Positions 19,429-28,983 of a DNA stretch of 64,000 nucleotides are shown piece by piece. The notes beneath the pieces were generated by a model that had not been told where the DNA came from, searched no databases, and saw only the letters and a program-made list of their open reading frames with translations. The stretch's first letter is position 1, and each line of letters starts with the position of its first letter. The DNA lies in the NCBI GenBank assembly GCA_000961695.1, contig LADW01000032.1, positions 1-64,000 of the forward strand, written 5' to 3'. The stretch comes from Hyphomonadaceae bacterium BRH_c29 (lineage in GTDB: Bacteria > Pseudomonadota > Alphaproteobacteria > Caulobacterales > Hyphomonadaceae). The translations under genes were made by a program, and so were the position numbers.

Positions 19429-21030
19429 CTACTCATGACCGACCTTGTTGGGCGGTGTGAATGTCATCTCCGTCTCGTACGTGTCGATCCAGTTTTCCGG
19501 TGGCAGCGGTAGGGCGCGGCTGTCTTCGGAGCGACCGGCGATGAAGGCAGGCCCTGGCTCGGTCGTGCGCACTTGCTCCAGCCAGAAGACGCCATCGTAG
19601 ATGCCACTGTTCCCGCGGGTCGCAACCCAGTCGATGTCGCCGTCCTGGTCCATGTCGACAGGAACGAAGACATCATACATGCCGCGTACGCGACGGGATA
19701 TGTCGTGGCGCTCCCAGTGCTCACGGGCGTCTCCCGGATTTTCAAACCAGGCGATCCGGCCAACGCTGGAAGCTGCCGTGACCTGCGGGCTGTCTTCTTC
19801 GCGCGACGCATCGGTGTAGGCGCCCCGTAATATATTGAGCCCGGAATAACCGCCCGTAATGGCATCAAGGTCGCCGTCACCGTCAATATCGGCAATCCCA
19901 ATGCCGGCTACGATGTCTGGCAATGTGTTGCCGACGCGGAAAAAGGTCCATGGCTCATCGAGCTGTTCAGGCTGCTTGAGCCAACCCAATCCGGCCACGA
20001 GCGGGCTTCCAGCAACTGGCTGGGGCGTTTCATAGACAGCGACAAAAAGATCTTTTCGTCCATCGCCGTCAAGGTCTGCAAAGGCAGACTGGAATGCGTT
20101 TGACGCGCCGCGCCAGCCGTCCGGTACGGGCATTCCGGGGGCGATGGAAATTAGGTGTGGTTTGACAGCAAAACCGGACTCCGCGCCATTGCCGACTGTT
20201 TCCAGAATCGACATCTGAAGATCGAGGCGCGCTGCGACAAGCACATCCATATCGCCATCATCGTCAATGTCAGTCGGCATGGCTGTATTGGGAACCACTT
20301 CCTGTGACAGGACCAGCTCCTGCCAACTCGACTGGACAAGCGGATCACCTTTTATGCGGAAGAGGGATGTTGGCCGGGCGGCCCGCGCGAGGGATGGATC
20401 GATGATGTCCGTGCTGCCCTTGTTGGCCGCGAGCACATCAAGGTGCCCGTCCTGGTCCATGTCAGCCATGAACACCCGCAGCCACGAACCCCGCCCTTGT
20501 GTGATCGCGGGGATCATACGTGACCATGTCTCTTTACGCGCCAGCTTTCCCGGGTTCTGGAGGTAGAGGAGATGCGCCTCTTCGCAGGCGGCGACCAGAT
20601 CAGGCCAGCCATCACCATTGATGTCACCGATCGCGACATCCTCTATTGCGCCAACCTCGTCGCCGGCTGCGACCGTGACGTTCACCCATCTGTCGGGATT
20701 CCCTGTCCCAAATGCGATGCGCAGGTGATTGGAGTCTTCATGCACTGAAACGATGTCGAGGAACCCGTCACCGTCAAGGTCCGCCATGGCGAGACCGTCG
20801 CCGCCCCTTATGGCTGTCCCACCATTCGTCTGCTGATCATCTATCAAGTGCTCGCGCCAGGAAATGTAAAGGCCATCCTTCGTGCGTGCATGGCTTGCTG
20901 TGTCGCCGACGGCCAGAAGCGGCACGTTCAGAGTGCGCGTTTCAGGTGCCTGGCAGCTGACCACCGCAAGCAGGGCTAAGGCCATCAGTGCGGGCCGGGC
21001 GAACACGGTATTCAGCATTATCTGCTTCAT
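19429..21030 (-). CDS. FG-GAP/VCBS beta-propeller lipoprotein
   Basis: A 533-residue protein with a lipoprotein-type signal (ALLAVVSCQ). It has seven calcium-loop repeats of the DxDxDGxxD kind: DLDGDGFLDIV, DINGDGWPDLV, DMDQDGHLDVL, DIDDDGDMDVL, DLDGDGRKDLF, DIDGDGDLDAI and DMDQDGDIDWV. Seven such repeats fit a seven-bladed integrin-like propeller. ATG 21030 overlaps the stop of the MFS gene upstream (ATGA), so it is translationally coupled to a transporter. A substrate-binding or surface role is likely; no catalytic residues are obvious. It converges on the esterase gene with a 13-base gap. Confidence 0.85.
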   Translation of the reverse strand: MKQIMLNTVFARPALMALALLAVVSCQAPETRTLNVPLLAVGDTASHARTKDGLYISWREHLIDDQQTNGGTAIRGGDGLAMADLDGDGFLDIVSVHEDSNHLRIAFGTGNPDRWVNVTVAAGDEVGAIEDVAIGDINGDGWPDLVAACEEAHLLYLQNPGKLARKETWSRMIPAITQGRGSWLRVFMADMDQDGHLDVLAANKGSTDIIDPSLARAARPTSLFRIKGDPLVQSSWQELVLSQEVVPNTAMPTDIDDDGDMDVLVAARLDLQMSILETVGNGAESGFAVKPHLISIAPGMPVPDGWRGASNAFQSAFADLDGDGRKDLFVAVYETPQPVAGSPLVAGLGWLKQPEQLDEPWTFFRVGNTLPDIVAGIGIADIDGDGDLDAITGGYSGLNILRGAYTDASREEDSPQVTAASSVGRIAWFENPGDAREHWERHDISRRVRGMYDVFVPVDMDQDGDIDWVATRGNSGIYDGVFWLEQVRTTEPGPAFIAGRSEDSRALPLPPENWIDTYETEMTFTPPNKVGHE

Positions 21031-22370
21031 GGGATCAGCCTCGCCATGTCTTGGCGAATGTTTTTTGCGGCCAGCACATAATGGACACACGCCCAGAGGG
21101 ATCCAATAACGCCACAAATCAGCATCGCGCTTGCCAGCGGCGTCTCGAATCCGGCACTGAGGAATTGGTCGCTAAGTGCGCCAACAATAAGAGGGCCGAG
21201 GCCGAGACCTATGAGGTTCAGGATGAAGAAAAGGATCGCGGAGGTGAGCGCCCTCATGCGAATGCTCACCAGACTGTGAGACACGGCGATGACCGAGCCG
21301 AGATAGGCTGCTGTCAGGAAATTGAAAGGTGCGGTTAGGAGCAGGGCCGTTCGGGCTGATCCGGATGTCAGAGCAATGATCAGAACGGGTACGATCATGA
21401 AGGTGAGTATGGCGGGAATCCAGAGATACCAACGTATGTCCCGTGCGCCGAAGCGGTCGGCCATCCAGCCACCGAAGAAAGAGCCGAAAGCGCCTCCGAA
21501 TCCGCTGGTCAGTGCCATCCAAGTGCCGACAGTGCCGAGGCTGATGTCGAAATTCCGCAGGAAGTAGGATGGGAACCAGTTGCCGATTCCATAGATCAAG
21601 AAGGCTTGCAGGCTGGCCGCCATGGCAATGTGCCGGAAGGAAACATGGCTCCAGAGAAGTTTTGCGACGTCTGACAGGGGTGGCGTGGAGAGTCGCGTTT
21701 GCTCGACCCCCTCGGACCAGCCGCGAACAGGTTCGCGGACCGTCAGCCGGAAGATGATGGCAAGCAGGATGCCTGGCGCGCCAACGACGAAGAATGCCAG
21801 ACGCCAGCCAAACGATTCTGCGATCCGGCTACCTAGCGCAAAACCGAAAAGGATGCCGATGTAGATGCCGATTGAATAGACCGACAAAGCGAGCGCCCGG
21901 TTCTTCGGTTTGAAAATGTCGGAGAGCATCGAGTGCGCTGGCGGACTGCCGCCAGCTTCGCCCACGCCCACGCCGACCCGCGCAATGAGCAGATAGGTAA
22001 AGCTTGTCGCAAGTCCGCACACGGCCGTCATGAGGCTCCAGACAGTGAGCGCCCAAGAAATGATGTTTCGGCGAACACCCCGGTCGGCCCACCGGGCAAT
22101 TGGAATGCCGCAAATGACGTAGAAGAGGGCGAAGGCAAAACCGGTCAACAGGCCCAGTTGCGTATCTGTGAGATCGAGCTCTGCCTTGATGGGCTCCTGC
22201 AGGATTACGAGGAGCTGTCGGTCGATAAAGTTGAATGCGTAGATGATCGTCAGCACAAACAGGACGTAGATGCGGTACTTCTTGCTCTGATAAGGTGTGC
22301 CCTTAGCCGAACCCTCCACATCTCGTCGAGTCGGAGCAGGCTCCGCCTGCGGGGTTGCATCTGATTTCAC
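21027..22370 (-). CDS. MFS transporter (Spinster-like)
   Basis: A 447-residue, 12-helix major facilitator. The N-terminal helix LFVLTIIYAFNFIDRQLL, the A-like loop PIARWADRGVRR and the helix-4/5 motif GVGVGEAGGSPPAHSMLSDIF fit the Spinster-like branch, often found in lipid, aromatic or steroid catabolic clusters. It probably moves the hydrolysed product across the inner membrane. It is the first gene of a two-gene minus-strand operon with the propeller lipoprotein. The 5' region carries two operator-like palindromes about 210-270 bases upstream. Confidence 0.9.
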   Translation of the reverse strand: MKSDATPQAEPAPTRRDVEGSAKGTPYQSKKYRIYVLFVLTIIYAFNFIDRQLLVILQEPIKAELDLTDTQLGLLTGFAFALFYVICGIPIARWADRGVRRNIISWALTVWSLMTAVCGLATSFTYLLIARVGVGVGEAGGSPPAHSMLSDIFKPKNRALALSVYSIGIYIGILFGFALGSRIAESFGWRLAFFVVGAPGILLAIIFRLTVREPVRGWSEGVEQTRLSTPPLSDVAKLLWSHVSFRHIAMAASLQAFLIYGIGNWFPSYFLRNFDISLGTVGTWMALTSGFGGAFGSFFGGWMADRFGARDIRWYLWIPAILTFMIVPVLIIALTSGSARTALLLTAPFNFLTAAYLGSVIAVSHSLVSIRMRALTSAILFFILNLIGLGLGPLIVGALSDQFLSAGFETPLASAMLICGVIGSLWACVHYVLAAKNIRQDMARLIP

Positions 22371-22577
22371 GTTTCACTCCCTGATGTTTCGTTTTTCTTT
22401 TTGGTGATGTTTCAAGCGGGATCAGCAGATCGCGCGTGTCTCACTCTTATTTTCTGCGTTTGGAATGGTCGCATTCGCGCGCTGACTCTGGTTGGAGCAG
22501 GGGCTGGCGCTCACCATCAGATTGGTGATCATTGTCGGGGGGGACAGCTGACCCTATATCTCCTTCCTGCAATGATA

Positions 22578-22597
22578 TTCACTCAGTAGAGAGTGAA
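22578..22597. promoter_or_regulatory. Palindromic operator-like site 1
   Basis: TTCACTCAGTAGAGAGTGAA: a perfect 7-bp inverted repeat with a 6-base spacer. It begins exactly 40 bases before the related site at 22618, so both would lie on the same DNA face. Likely target of the adjacent TetR protein. Confidence 0.6.
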
Positions 22598-22617
22598 GTC
22601 AATTGAATCGTGAGGAA

Positions 22618-22637
22618 TTCGCAGGTATGGGAGTGAA
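22618..22637. promoter_or_regulatory. Operator-like site 2
   Basis: TTCGCAG-GTATGG-GAGTGAA: the right half is identical to site 1, the left half conserves only TTC. It starts exactly 40 bases after site 1. Confidence 0.45.
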
Positions 22638-22864
22638 TAGCCAATGCAATGTGAGCCTACGCCGGAGGAAACTCCCAAAGTCGTCTGGGCTGCAGCGGCT
22701 TGGCTGTGTATAAGGCCCGGTTCTGCACCGCGCTTCGAGCGACGCCAAAGGATTGAACAAGGAAGACGGAGAGTTGGTCAGGGGTGGTGCGTAATCACCT
22801 GCTTACGGACCAGCGGTTGACGTAAGTTAGTCAGCCAACCTATCCTGAAAGAAAGGACGCAACG

Positions 22865-23533
22865 ATGTCGAATACCAAAGCCGAGCGACCGAGCCGCAGT
22901 AAGGCAGAACAGCGCGCGGAAAGCATCGAACAAATCCTTGACGCAGCGGAATATCTATTTTCCAGGAATGGTCTGCACGGCGTTACGCTTCGTGACGTCG
23001 CCAAACGGGTCGGCATCCACACCACCTTGGTTCACTATTATTTTCAGGACAAGCAACACCTTTTCGAGGCCGTATTCGCGCGCAGGGCAGGTGTAACCAG
23101 TGAAGGGCGCATGAAGGCCCTCAATGAATATGAAGCGGCTGCGGGTGACAAACCCACAGTGGAAGGGGCACTTCATGCTTTCCTCGATACGGACCTGGAC
23201 CTTTACTATGAGGGCGGAGAGCATTGGATGCACTATGCCGCCTTCTGCGCCCGGGTCAGCAATACGCCTGAAGGCGCGGAGTTGATGGACAAGCATTTCG
23301 ACCCGGTCGTGTTGAAATTGGTGAGCATCCTGAAACGCGCGCTGCCCGATTATTCCGAACAGGATATTTTCTGGGGATATCACTTCGTCACCGGCTCATT
23401 GATGAACACTTTGGCCTGCACAGGACGAATTGATCGCTTGTCCGGCGGTGTGTGCAAGTCAGAGGATTTCCCTGCTGTGAAGAAACGCATGGCGCGGTTC
23501 ATGGCGGCTGGCTTCCTCGAGCTTGGCAAATGA
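22865..23533 (+). CDS. TetR-family transcriptional regulator
   Basis: A 222-residue regulator. The N-terminal TetR helix-turn-helix (about 15-65) reads AEQRAESIEQILDAAEYLF, GVTLRDVAKRVGIHTTLVHYYF and DKQHLFEAVF. The C-terminal ligand domain has the DLYYEGGEHWMHYAAFCARV and GYHFVTGSLMNTLA helices seen in TetR regulators with a TetR_C-like effector pocket. A GAAAGAAAGGACG ribosome site precedes ATG 22865. It probably represses the MFS operon and the receptor/esterase set through the matching sites at 22578, 22618 and 12075, with a substrate-derived inducer. The direct downstream neighbour is a degraded IS. Confidence 0.9.
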   Translation: MSNTKAERPSRSKAEQRAESIEQILDAAEYLFSRNGLHGVTLRDVAKRVGIHTTLVHYYFQDKQHLFEAVFARRAGVTSEGRMKALNEYEAAAGDKPTVEGALHAFLDTDLDLYYEGGEHWMHYAAFCARVSNTPEGAELMDKHFDPVVLKLVSILKRALPDYSEQDIFWGYHFVTGSLMNTLACTGRIDRLSGGVCKSEDFPAVKKRMARFMAAGFLELGK

Positions 23534-23572
23534 GTAAGACCCGTTGCGCCACTTCAAAATTTCTCGCGAAAT

Positions 23573-24440
23573 GGCATTGTCAGGGGGCAATGTCAGCGCA
23601 AACGGGCTTGAGTCGGTCGAGCAGGGCGGCATTGTCAGTTAAACCGGGCTTGAGCTGGCCGATCCTGGCGATTAGCTTCGGAAAATGACCAAATAGCTCT
23701 TCTGCTACTTCAAGACGTCACCTGAAATCATCCAACTCGCGGTCATGATGTATGTCCGCTTCCCTCTGTCTTTGCTGAACGTCGAAGACCTGCTCCTCGA
23801 ACGCGGTATCGACATTTGCCACGAAACGGTCCGCCATTGGGTCGATCGGTTCGGGACTCACTTCGCGCACCAGCTTCGGAAGCGCCGTTCTGAACGAACG
23901 ACGCAATAGCCGCAATGGCAGTGGTACCTCGACGAGGTGTTTGTGAAGCTCCGTGAGCAGACTCACTATCTATGGCGTGCAGTCGACCATGAAAGTGAAG
24001 TCCTGGAGTCCTTCGTCATGAGGACGCGCAATGGAGATTTAGCATTGAAATTATTGATAAAAATCATGGAATGTTATGACAGCCACAGATGGTCGTGACG
24101 GATTGTTGCCCCCCAACTTGTGCAGCCATGAAAGAAATCGGAAACGCGAGACGCTAGGAATGTGGCAGGCATCTAAACAACCGGGCCGAAAATTCCTATC
24201 TTCCGTTCCGCCGATGAGAGCGGGCGATGTCCCGTTTTCGGCGCATGCGAAGTCTCCAGAAGTTCGCGTCGATCCATTCTTCAGTGTACAATCACTTCAA
24301 TCTCGAAAGGAATTTCTACTCTCGCTCAAACTTCAAGAAGAGACGATACACTGCGCTTCGCGAATGGCGCGAGTTAATTGCTGCCTGAGAGCCGCTCGTC
24401 CGTAAAAAGCGGAGACTGGTTCGCATTCGTCTGCCCCCCC
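23573..24440 (+). mobile_element. IS6-type element, copy 3 (decayed, with stacked left ends)
   Basis: A degraded relative of copy 1. Three left-end-like motifs occur in a row: GGCATTGTCAG at 23573, GGCAATGTCAG near 23586 and GGCATTGTCAG near 23628. The second and third are each followed by a similar ACCGGGCTTGAG/AACGGGCTTGAG segment. The right end (GTCTGCCCCCC near 24430) is eroded. The pattern suggests nested insertion or end duplication before decay. Confidence 0.65.
23685..24388 (+). pseudogene. IS6-family transposase, copy 3, multiply disrupted
   Basis: Remnant with MTK then an early TAG. Next come recognisable CYFKTSPEIIQLAVMMYVRF and DICHETVRHWVDRFG. A further stop follows at SERTTQ, then several frame changes before ...ALREWRELIAA at 24388. 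No catalytic Glu context survives intact. It is the third most degraded state of the same family in the window. Confidence 0.8.
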
Positions 24441-24586
24441 TCCAATGGCAACTCAAAGTAGCTGAAGGGGGATCTCTGCATCTTCTGAAGCTGGTAGCCT
24501 GAACCGCCACCCTCCGCTCTTTACCTTAACAATCCCCTCTCTGGCCCAGTTCTTTTGACAATCATCAGCGGAGGCTATCACTATCT

Positions 24587-25399
24587 GTGAAAGTACCCTC
24601 AAGACTGTGGCGTCGCCGCTCTTTAAAAGACAGGCCCAAGACCAGCATGGAACACGCTCCCCCCATAAGCGAAGTATCCCCCAATTCGACTGGGTCTGAC
24701 ATACTTATGTGGGGAAAGGGACTTGAGCGCACTTATGTTACCGGAGAAGTCAGCGTGAAGGCTCTTCGCGGGGTTGATGTCTCACTGCGCCGAGGAGAGC
24801 TTGTCGTCCTGCTTGGCCCTTCGGGGAGTGGAAAGTCGACCCTGCTGAACATCCTGGGTGGCCTCGACCGCCCCACCGCAGGTGAGTTGCATTTTGACGG
24901 TTACAATCTGACCACAGCAGACGATTCGGAACTCACCCGCTATCGTCGACGCTCAGTCGGCTTCGTCTTCCAGTTCTACAATCTCGTGGCTGGCCTCACA
25001 GCACGTGAGAATGTATCCTTGGTCACCGAGATCGCGGAAAATCCAATGAAGCCGGACGAAGCGCTGGAACTGGTCGGTCTGGGTGAGCGCGTCAAGCATT
25101 TCCCGGCCCAATTGTCCGGCGGCGAGCAACAGCGCGTGGCCGTCGCCCGTGCTATCGCCAAACGTCCGCAGATCCTGTTCTGCGACGAGCCCACCGGCGC
25201 CCTCGATTCCAAAACCGGCGTGCGCGTGCTTGAAGCGCTGGAGCGGGTGAACAGGGAATTTTCCACCACCATCCTGATCATCACGCACAATGTCGGCATC
25301 GGTGAGATCGCCGACCGCGTATTGCGCATGCAAGATGGACGGATCATTGAGGAGACCGCCCCGAATCGGCGCCTCAAATCCTCGGAGATTACCTGGTGA
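24587..25399 (+). CDS. ABC transporter ATP-binding protein (LolD/MacB-like)
   Basis: The nucleotide-binding subunit of an exporter. Walker [11 protein letters not shown]-loop [12 protein letters not shown], signature [15 protein letters not shown], Walker [13 protein letters not shown] and the His switch ITHNVG are all intact. The start is uncertain: GTG 24587 has GGAGG twelve bases upstream and gives 270 residues, while ATG 24647 or 24707 would give a more typical length with the domain starting at [17 protein letters not shown]. The stop overlaps the GTG start of the permease (GTGA). With that permease and the fusion protein it forms one operon of three genes. Confidence 0.92.
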   Translation: MKVPSRLWRRRSLKDRPKTSMEHAPPISEVSPNSTGSDILMWGKGLERTYVTGEVSVKALRGVDVSLRRGELVVLLGPSGSGKSTLLNILGGLDRPTAGELHFDGYNLTTADDSELTRYRRRSVGFVFQFYNLVAGLTARENVSLVTEIAENPMKPDEALELVGLGERVKHFPAQLSGGEQQRVAVARAIAKRPQILFCDEPTGALDSKTGVRVLEALERVNREFSTTILIITHNVGIGEIADRVLRMQDGRIIEETAPNRRLKSSEITW

Positions 25400-27768
25400 A
25401 CACCCTGTCGCCCCTCGATATCAAGTTGCTGCGCGATATCTGGCACATGCGCGGACAGGCCATTGCGGTCGGCATCATCGTCGCCTGCGGCGTCGCGATC
25501 ATGGTCATGGCGCTCGGCACGCTGAGCACGCTGCGCGCCAGCCGCGATGCTTATTACGAGCGCTACGGCTTCGCCGACGTATTCGCCAGCGTCCGCCGCG
25601 CGCCCGAAAGCGCGGCGGCAAGCCTGCGCGATATCGATGGTGTACAGACGGTCGAAACCCGCATCGTGCGCCTCGTCATACTGCGCATCAAGGGCCTGGA
25701 GGAGCCGGCCAACGCGCAGATCGTGTCCTTGCCGGACGAGGGTGAAAGCACGCTGAACCGTATCGTCCTCTTCGAAGGGCGCTATCCGGAAGCCCGGTCG
25801 CCGGACGAGATCCTCATCTCCAACGCCTTCGCCGAAGCCAATGCGCTGCAGCCGGGCGACACCATCGAAGCCGTCATGAACGGACGTCTCAGGACACTCA
25901 GCATTGTCGGCATCGGGGACAACCCGGAATTCATCTACGCCCTCGGCCCGGGCACGCTGCTGCCGGACGACCGCCTGTTCGGCATCTTCTGGATGCGCCA
26001 GCGCGCGCTGGAGGCCGCCTTCGATCTCGATGGCGCCTTCAACAGCGTCACTCTGACTGTGGCTCCCGGCATCGAAACCGCCCCCGTGATCGACCAGGTA
26101 GACGATGTGCTCGCGCCTTATGGCGGCACCGGCGCCTTTGACCGGTCCGACCAGCTCTCCAATGCCTTCGTCGAATCCGAGATGAACCAGCTGAAGACTA
26201 TGGCACGGATCATACCGGCCGTGTTCCTCATTGTATCGGCCATCCTGATCAATTCCATCCTCAACCGCCTGATCCAGACCGAACGCCAGCAGATCGGCCT
26301 GGTCAAAGCGTTCGGCTATTCCCGATGGGAAATCGCCTGGCACTACTTGAAGCTCGCCATGGCCATCACGATTGGCGGTGTCCTGACCGGGTTTGCGCTC
26401 GGCTTCGTGCTGGAGAACCTCGTCACCAATCTCTACAAGGAAACCTTCCGCATACCGAACCTCACCTGGCGGGTGGACGGTTCGGCCATGATCGTCGGAT
26501 CGGCTGCGGCCATAGGGTCAGCCATTGCCGGGGCCATGTCTGCCGCGCTGGAAGCTGCCAAGCTCTCGCCCGCCGAGGCGATGTCACCGGCCCCGCCGGT
26601 GAATTACCAGCAGAGCTGGCTGAGATACCTGCTCCAGATGCGCTGGCTGGACGAGCCGACGCGCCTCATCCTGCGCCATATACTCCGTTTCCCGGCCCGC
26701 ACGGGCGCGAACTTGTTCGGCATCGCCGCCTCCGTCACGCTGCTTGTCGGCACGCTTTTCACTTTCGACTCTATCGACGACATGCTGGACCAGATGTTCT
26801 ACCGCACCAATGCCCACGATGCTGCCGTAACGTTCTTCGAGGCACGCAACGACAGTGCCGTGGAGGAGCTATCCCGCCTACCGGGCGTGATGGCAGCAGA
26901 GGGCGTGCGCGACGTTCCGGCCCGGCTTGAGGCCGGCTACCGTTCTGAGCGTGTCAGCATCACTGGCCTCCCGGAGGGCGGGAATTTGCGCCGCGTCCTT
27001 TCCGCTGACGGACGGTATGTCGACATCCCGAAAGCGGGCCTCGTCCTGTCCTCGCAGCTGGCCGGGATGCTGGAGGTAACTACCGGCGACACCGTCACCG
27101 CGCATGTGCTGGACGGCACGCGGCCGGTGGCGGAGTTGCCGGTGACAGCCATCATCGACGAAACCGTCGGCACGCCAGCCTTCATGGACCTTTCCGCCCT
27201 CAACGCGATGATGGACCAACCGCCCACCGTCTCCGGCGCCTACCTAAAACTCGATCCGCTGCATCATGCCGATTTCGAGGATAGCGTCATCGAACGGCCC
27301 GGCATTGCCGGGGTCTCCCTGCGCGCCGCCGCCATCGCCTCCTTCGAGGAAACGCTGCAGGAGACGATCTACATCATGATGGGCATATATGCCGTCATCG
27401 GCGGGGCAATTGCAGCCGGCGTCGTCTACAATGCCGCGCGTATCAGCCTGACGGAGCGCGGGAGGGAACTGGCCAGTCTGCGCGTACTGGGTTTCACCAA
27501 CAACGAGGTCGGCTACATTCTGCTGGGAGAGCTGGCGCTGATCGCGCTGGTCGGGATCCCGATTGGCTGCCTCGGCGGGATCGGTCTTGCGAACCTGATT
27601 GCAACGGCTATGGCAACGGAACTTTATCGGATTCCGGTTAAAGTAGACCCGTCGACCCTGGGGTTTGCCGCGCTGATCGTGCTGGCCTCGTCAGCGGTCG
27701 CGGCGCTGTTCGTTGTCCGCCGGGTCCGCTCGCTCGACCTCATTGCAGTGCTGAAGACAAGGGAATAG
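25396..27768 (+). CDS. FtsX-like ABC permease (double FtsX)
   Basis: A 790-residue inner-membrane subunit with two FtsX-type units. One helix lies near residues 17-40, then a large periplasmic domain and three helices ([18 protein letters not shown] onward, about 272-385). A second helix is at [20 protein letters not shown], followed by another periplasmic domain and three helices near the C-terminus ([25 protein letters not shown] to [18 protein letters not shown]). This two-unit, eight-helix layout resembles YbbP-type and fused LolC/LolE-like permeases. GTG start at 25396, coupled to the ATPase. Confidence 0.9.
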   Translation: MNTLSPLDIKLLRDIWHMRGQAIAVGIIVACGVAIMVMALGTLSTLRASRDAYYERYGFADVFASVRRAPESAAASLRDIDGVQTVETRIVRLVILRIKGLEEPANAQIVSLPDEGESTLNRIVLFEGRYPEARSPDEILISNAFAEANALQPGDTIEAVMNGRLRTLSIVGIGDNPEFIYALGPGTLLPDDRLFGIFWMRQRALEAAFDLDGAFNSVTLTVAPGIETAPVIDQVDDVLAPYGGTGAFDRSDQLSNAFVESEMNQLKTMARIIPAVFLIVSAILINSILNRLIQTERQQIGLVKAFGYSRWEIAWHYLKLAMAITIGGVLTGFALGFVLENLVTNLYKETFRIPNLTWRVDGSAMIVGSAAAIGSAIAGAMSAALEAAKLSPAEAMSPAPPVNYQQSWLRYLLQMRWLDEPTRLILRHILRFPARTGANLFGIAASVTLLVGTLFTFDSIDDMLDQMFYRTNAHDAAVTFFEARNDSAVEELSRLPGVMAAEGVRDVPARLEAGYRSERVSITGLPEGGNLRRVLSADGRYVDIPKAGLVLSSQLAGMLEVTTGDTVTAHVLDGTRPVAELPVTAIIDETVGTPAFMDLSALNAMMDQPPTVSGAYLKLDPLHHADFEDSVIERPGIAGVSLRAAAIASFEETLQETIYIMMGIYAVIGGAIAAGVVYNAARISLTERGRELASLRVLGFTNNEVGYILLGELALIALVGIPIGCLGGIGLANLIATAMATELYRIPVKVDPSTLGFAALIVLASSAVAALFVVRRVRSLDLIAVLKTRE

Positions 27769-27770
27769 AG

Positions 27771-28982
27771 ATGCCATCTGTCCGCATGCGTATCTGGATC
27801 GGCCTGAGCGTTTTGGCCATTCTCGGCTTTGCCTGGGCCTTCTCGCCACGCGCAATTGAAGTCGATGCCGCCAGTGTGACGCGCGACGACATGACCATCA
27901 CCGTCTCCGATGACGGCATGACGCGCGTGCGCGACGTGTTCGTCCTGTCGGCCCCGCTCGATGGCACGATGAGTCGCGTCGAGGTCGAGCCGGGCGATTT
28001 CGTAAAAGAACGCGAGACCGTTATTTCAACCATTCGCCCGCTGCTACCGCCTCTACTCCCGGCGCGAACAGAGGCGCAGTTGAAATCGAACGTCTCGTCG
28101 GCGGAATCTGTCGTCACAGCCGCCCGCGCCGATACCGAGCGCCTGCGCGCCGAACACGAACGCCTGAAGCGCGATCTCGACCGGGCGGAAAAGCTGCTTG
28201 CCTCTGCCACGATCTCGCAACAGGCCGTCGACAATGCCGAAGCGGCAGAGCGAACCAGCTATCTCGCCCTGCGCGCGGCGGAAGCCGTCATCGGCGTGCG
28301 CCGGCAGGAACTGGCGGCTGCCCGCGCCGCCCTGATGCCAAGCACGATGCAGAACGGCGACGACACAATCTCCGTCACAGCGCCGTTATCTGGCCAGATT
28401 CTGACAGTCGACCGCGAAAGCGAGGGCCCGGTCGCGCAGGGTATGCCGATTGTCGAGATCGGCGATCTGAATTCCCTCGAATGCGTCGCAGATTTTCTTT
28501 CCGAAGAAGCTGTACGCGTGAGGCCCGGCGACCGGGTCACCTTCACCGATTGGGGCGGCGATCCGTTGCAGGGGCGCGTCCGACGGGTGGAACCCGCTGG
28601 CTTTACCAAGGTTTCAGCGCTCGGCATCGAGGAACAGCGCGTTAACATCGTCATGGACCTCGCCGACCCAGCCGAGCGGCAGAGCCTCGGCCATGGATAC
28701 CGCTTTGTGGCAAACATTGTCGTTTGGCAGGGAACGGACCGACTGGTCGTGCCGATGGCTGCCTTGTTCCGTGACGCAGATGGCTGGGCCGTGTTCGTGA
28801 TCGAGAACGGACGTGCCAACTGGCGCAGTGTTTCCGTGGGCCACACCAACCGAACGCATGCCGATATCCTTGGTGGTCTGAAGGAAGGAGAACGCGTCAT
28901 CATCCATCCGCCGCGTCTTCTGGAGCGGGGCCGGCGGGTGACCGTCCGCGCCGCGCCGACTGCTGCCAGCCCCACCCACTGA
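27771..28982 (+). CDS. HlyD/MacA-type periplasmic adaptor
   Basis: A 403-residue membrane-fusion protein with one N-terminal anchor helix (RIWIGLSVLAILGFAWAF), lipoyl half-motifs DGTMSRVEVEPGDFVKERE and VTAPLSGQILTVDRESEGPVAQG, and a coiled-coil hairpin between them (about 105-170, rich in Ala, Arg and Glu). A beta-barrel domain follows with RRVEPAGFTKVSALGIEEQRV. It links an inner-membrane ABC transporter to an outer-membrane channel; no TolC gene is in the window. The stop codon is two bases from the left end of IS copy 4, so the operon ends at an IS border. Confidence 0.9.
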   Translation: MPSVRMRIWIGLSVLAILGFAWAFSPRAIEVDAASVTRDDMTITVSDDGMTRVRDVFVLSAPLDGTMSRVEVEPGDFVKERETVISTIRPLLPPLLPARTEAQLKSNVSSAESVVTAARADTERLRAEHERLKRDLDRAEKLLASATISQQAVDNAEAAERTSYLALRAAEAVIGVRRQELAAARAALMPSTMQNGDDTISVTAPLSGQILTVDRESEGPVAQGMPIVEIGDLNSLECVADFLSEEAVRVRPGDRVTFTDWGGDPLQGRVRRVEPAGFTKVSALGIEEQRVNIVMDLADPAERQSLGHGYRFVANIVVWQGTDRLVVPMAALFRDADGWAVFVIENGRANWRSVSVGHTNRTHADILGGLKEGERVIIHPPRLLERGRRVTVRAAPTAASPTH

Positions 28983-28983
28983 C

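Larger units (their letters stand above)
22371..22864. other. Divergent control region between MFS operon and TetR gene
   Basis: A 494-base region without a convincing gene. It holds two 20-base sites of the TTCnnnn-N6-GAGTGAA type (22578 and 22618) and AT-rich stretches suited to promoters for both directions. Confidence 0.55.

Noticed and set aside
24976-26343. Minus-strand open frame of 455 codons across the ABC genes
   Set aside because: It runs antisense across an intact ATPase gene and its permease, both with clear motifs.
24587-28982. A true LolCDE lipoprotein exporter
   Set aside because: A single fused-type permease and a HlyD/MacA-like adaptor are present instead of separate LolC and LolE, so a MacAB/YbbAP-like exporter fits better.
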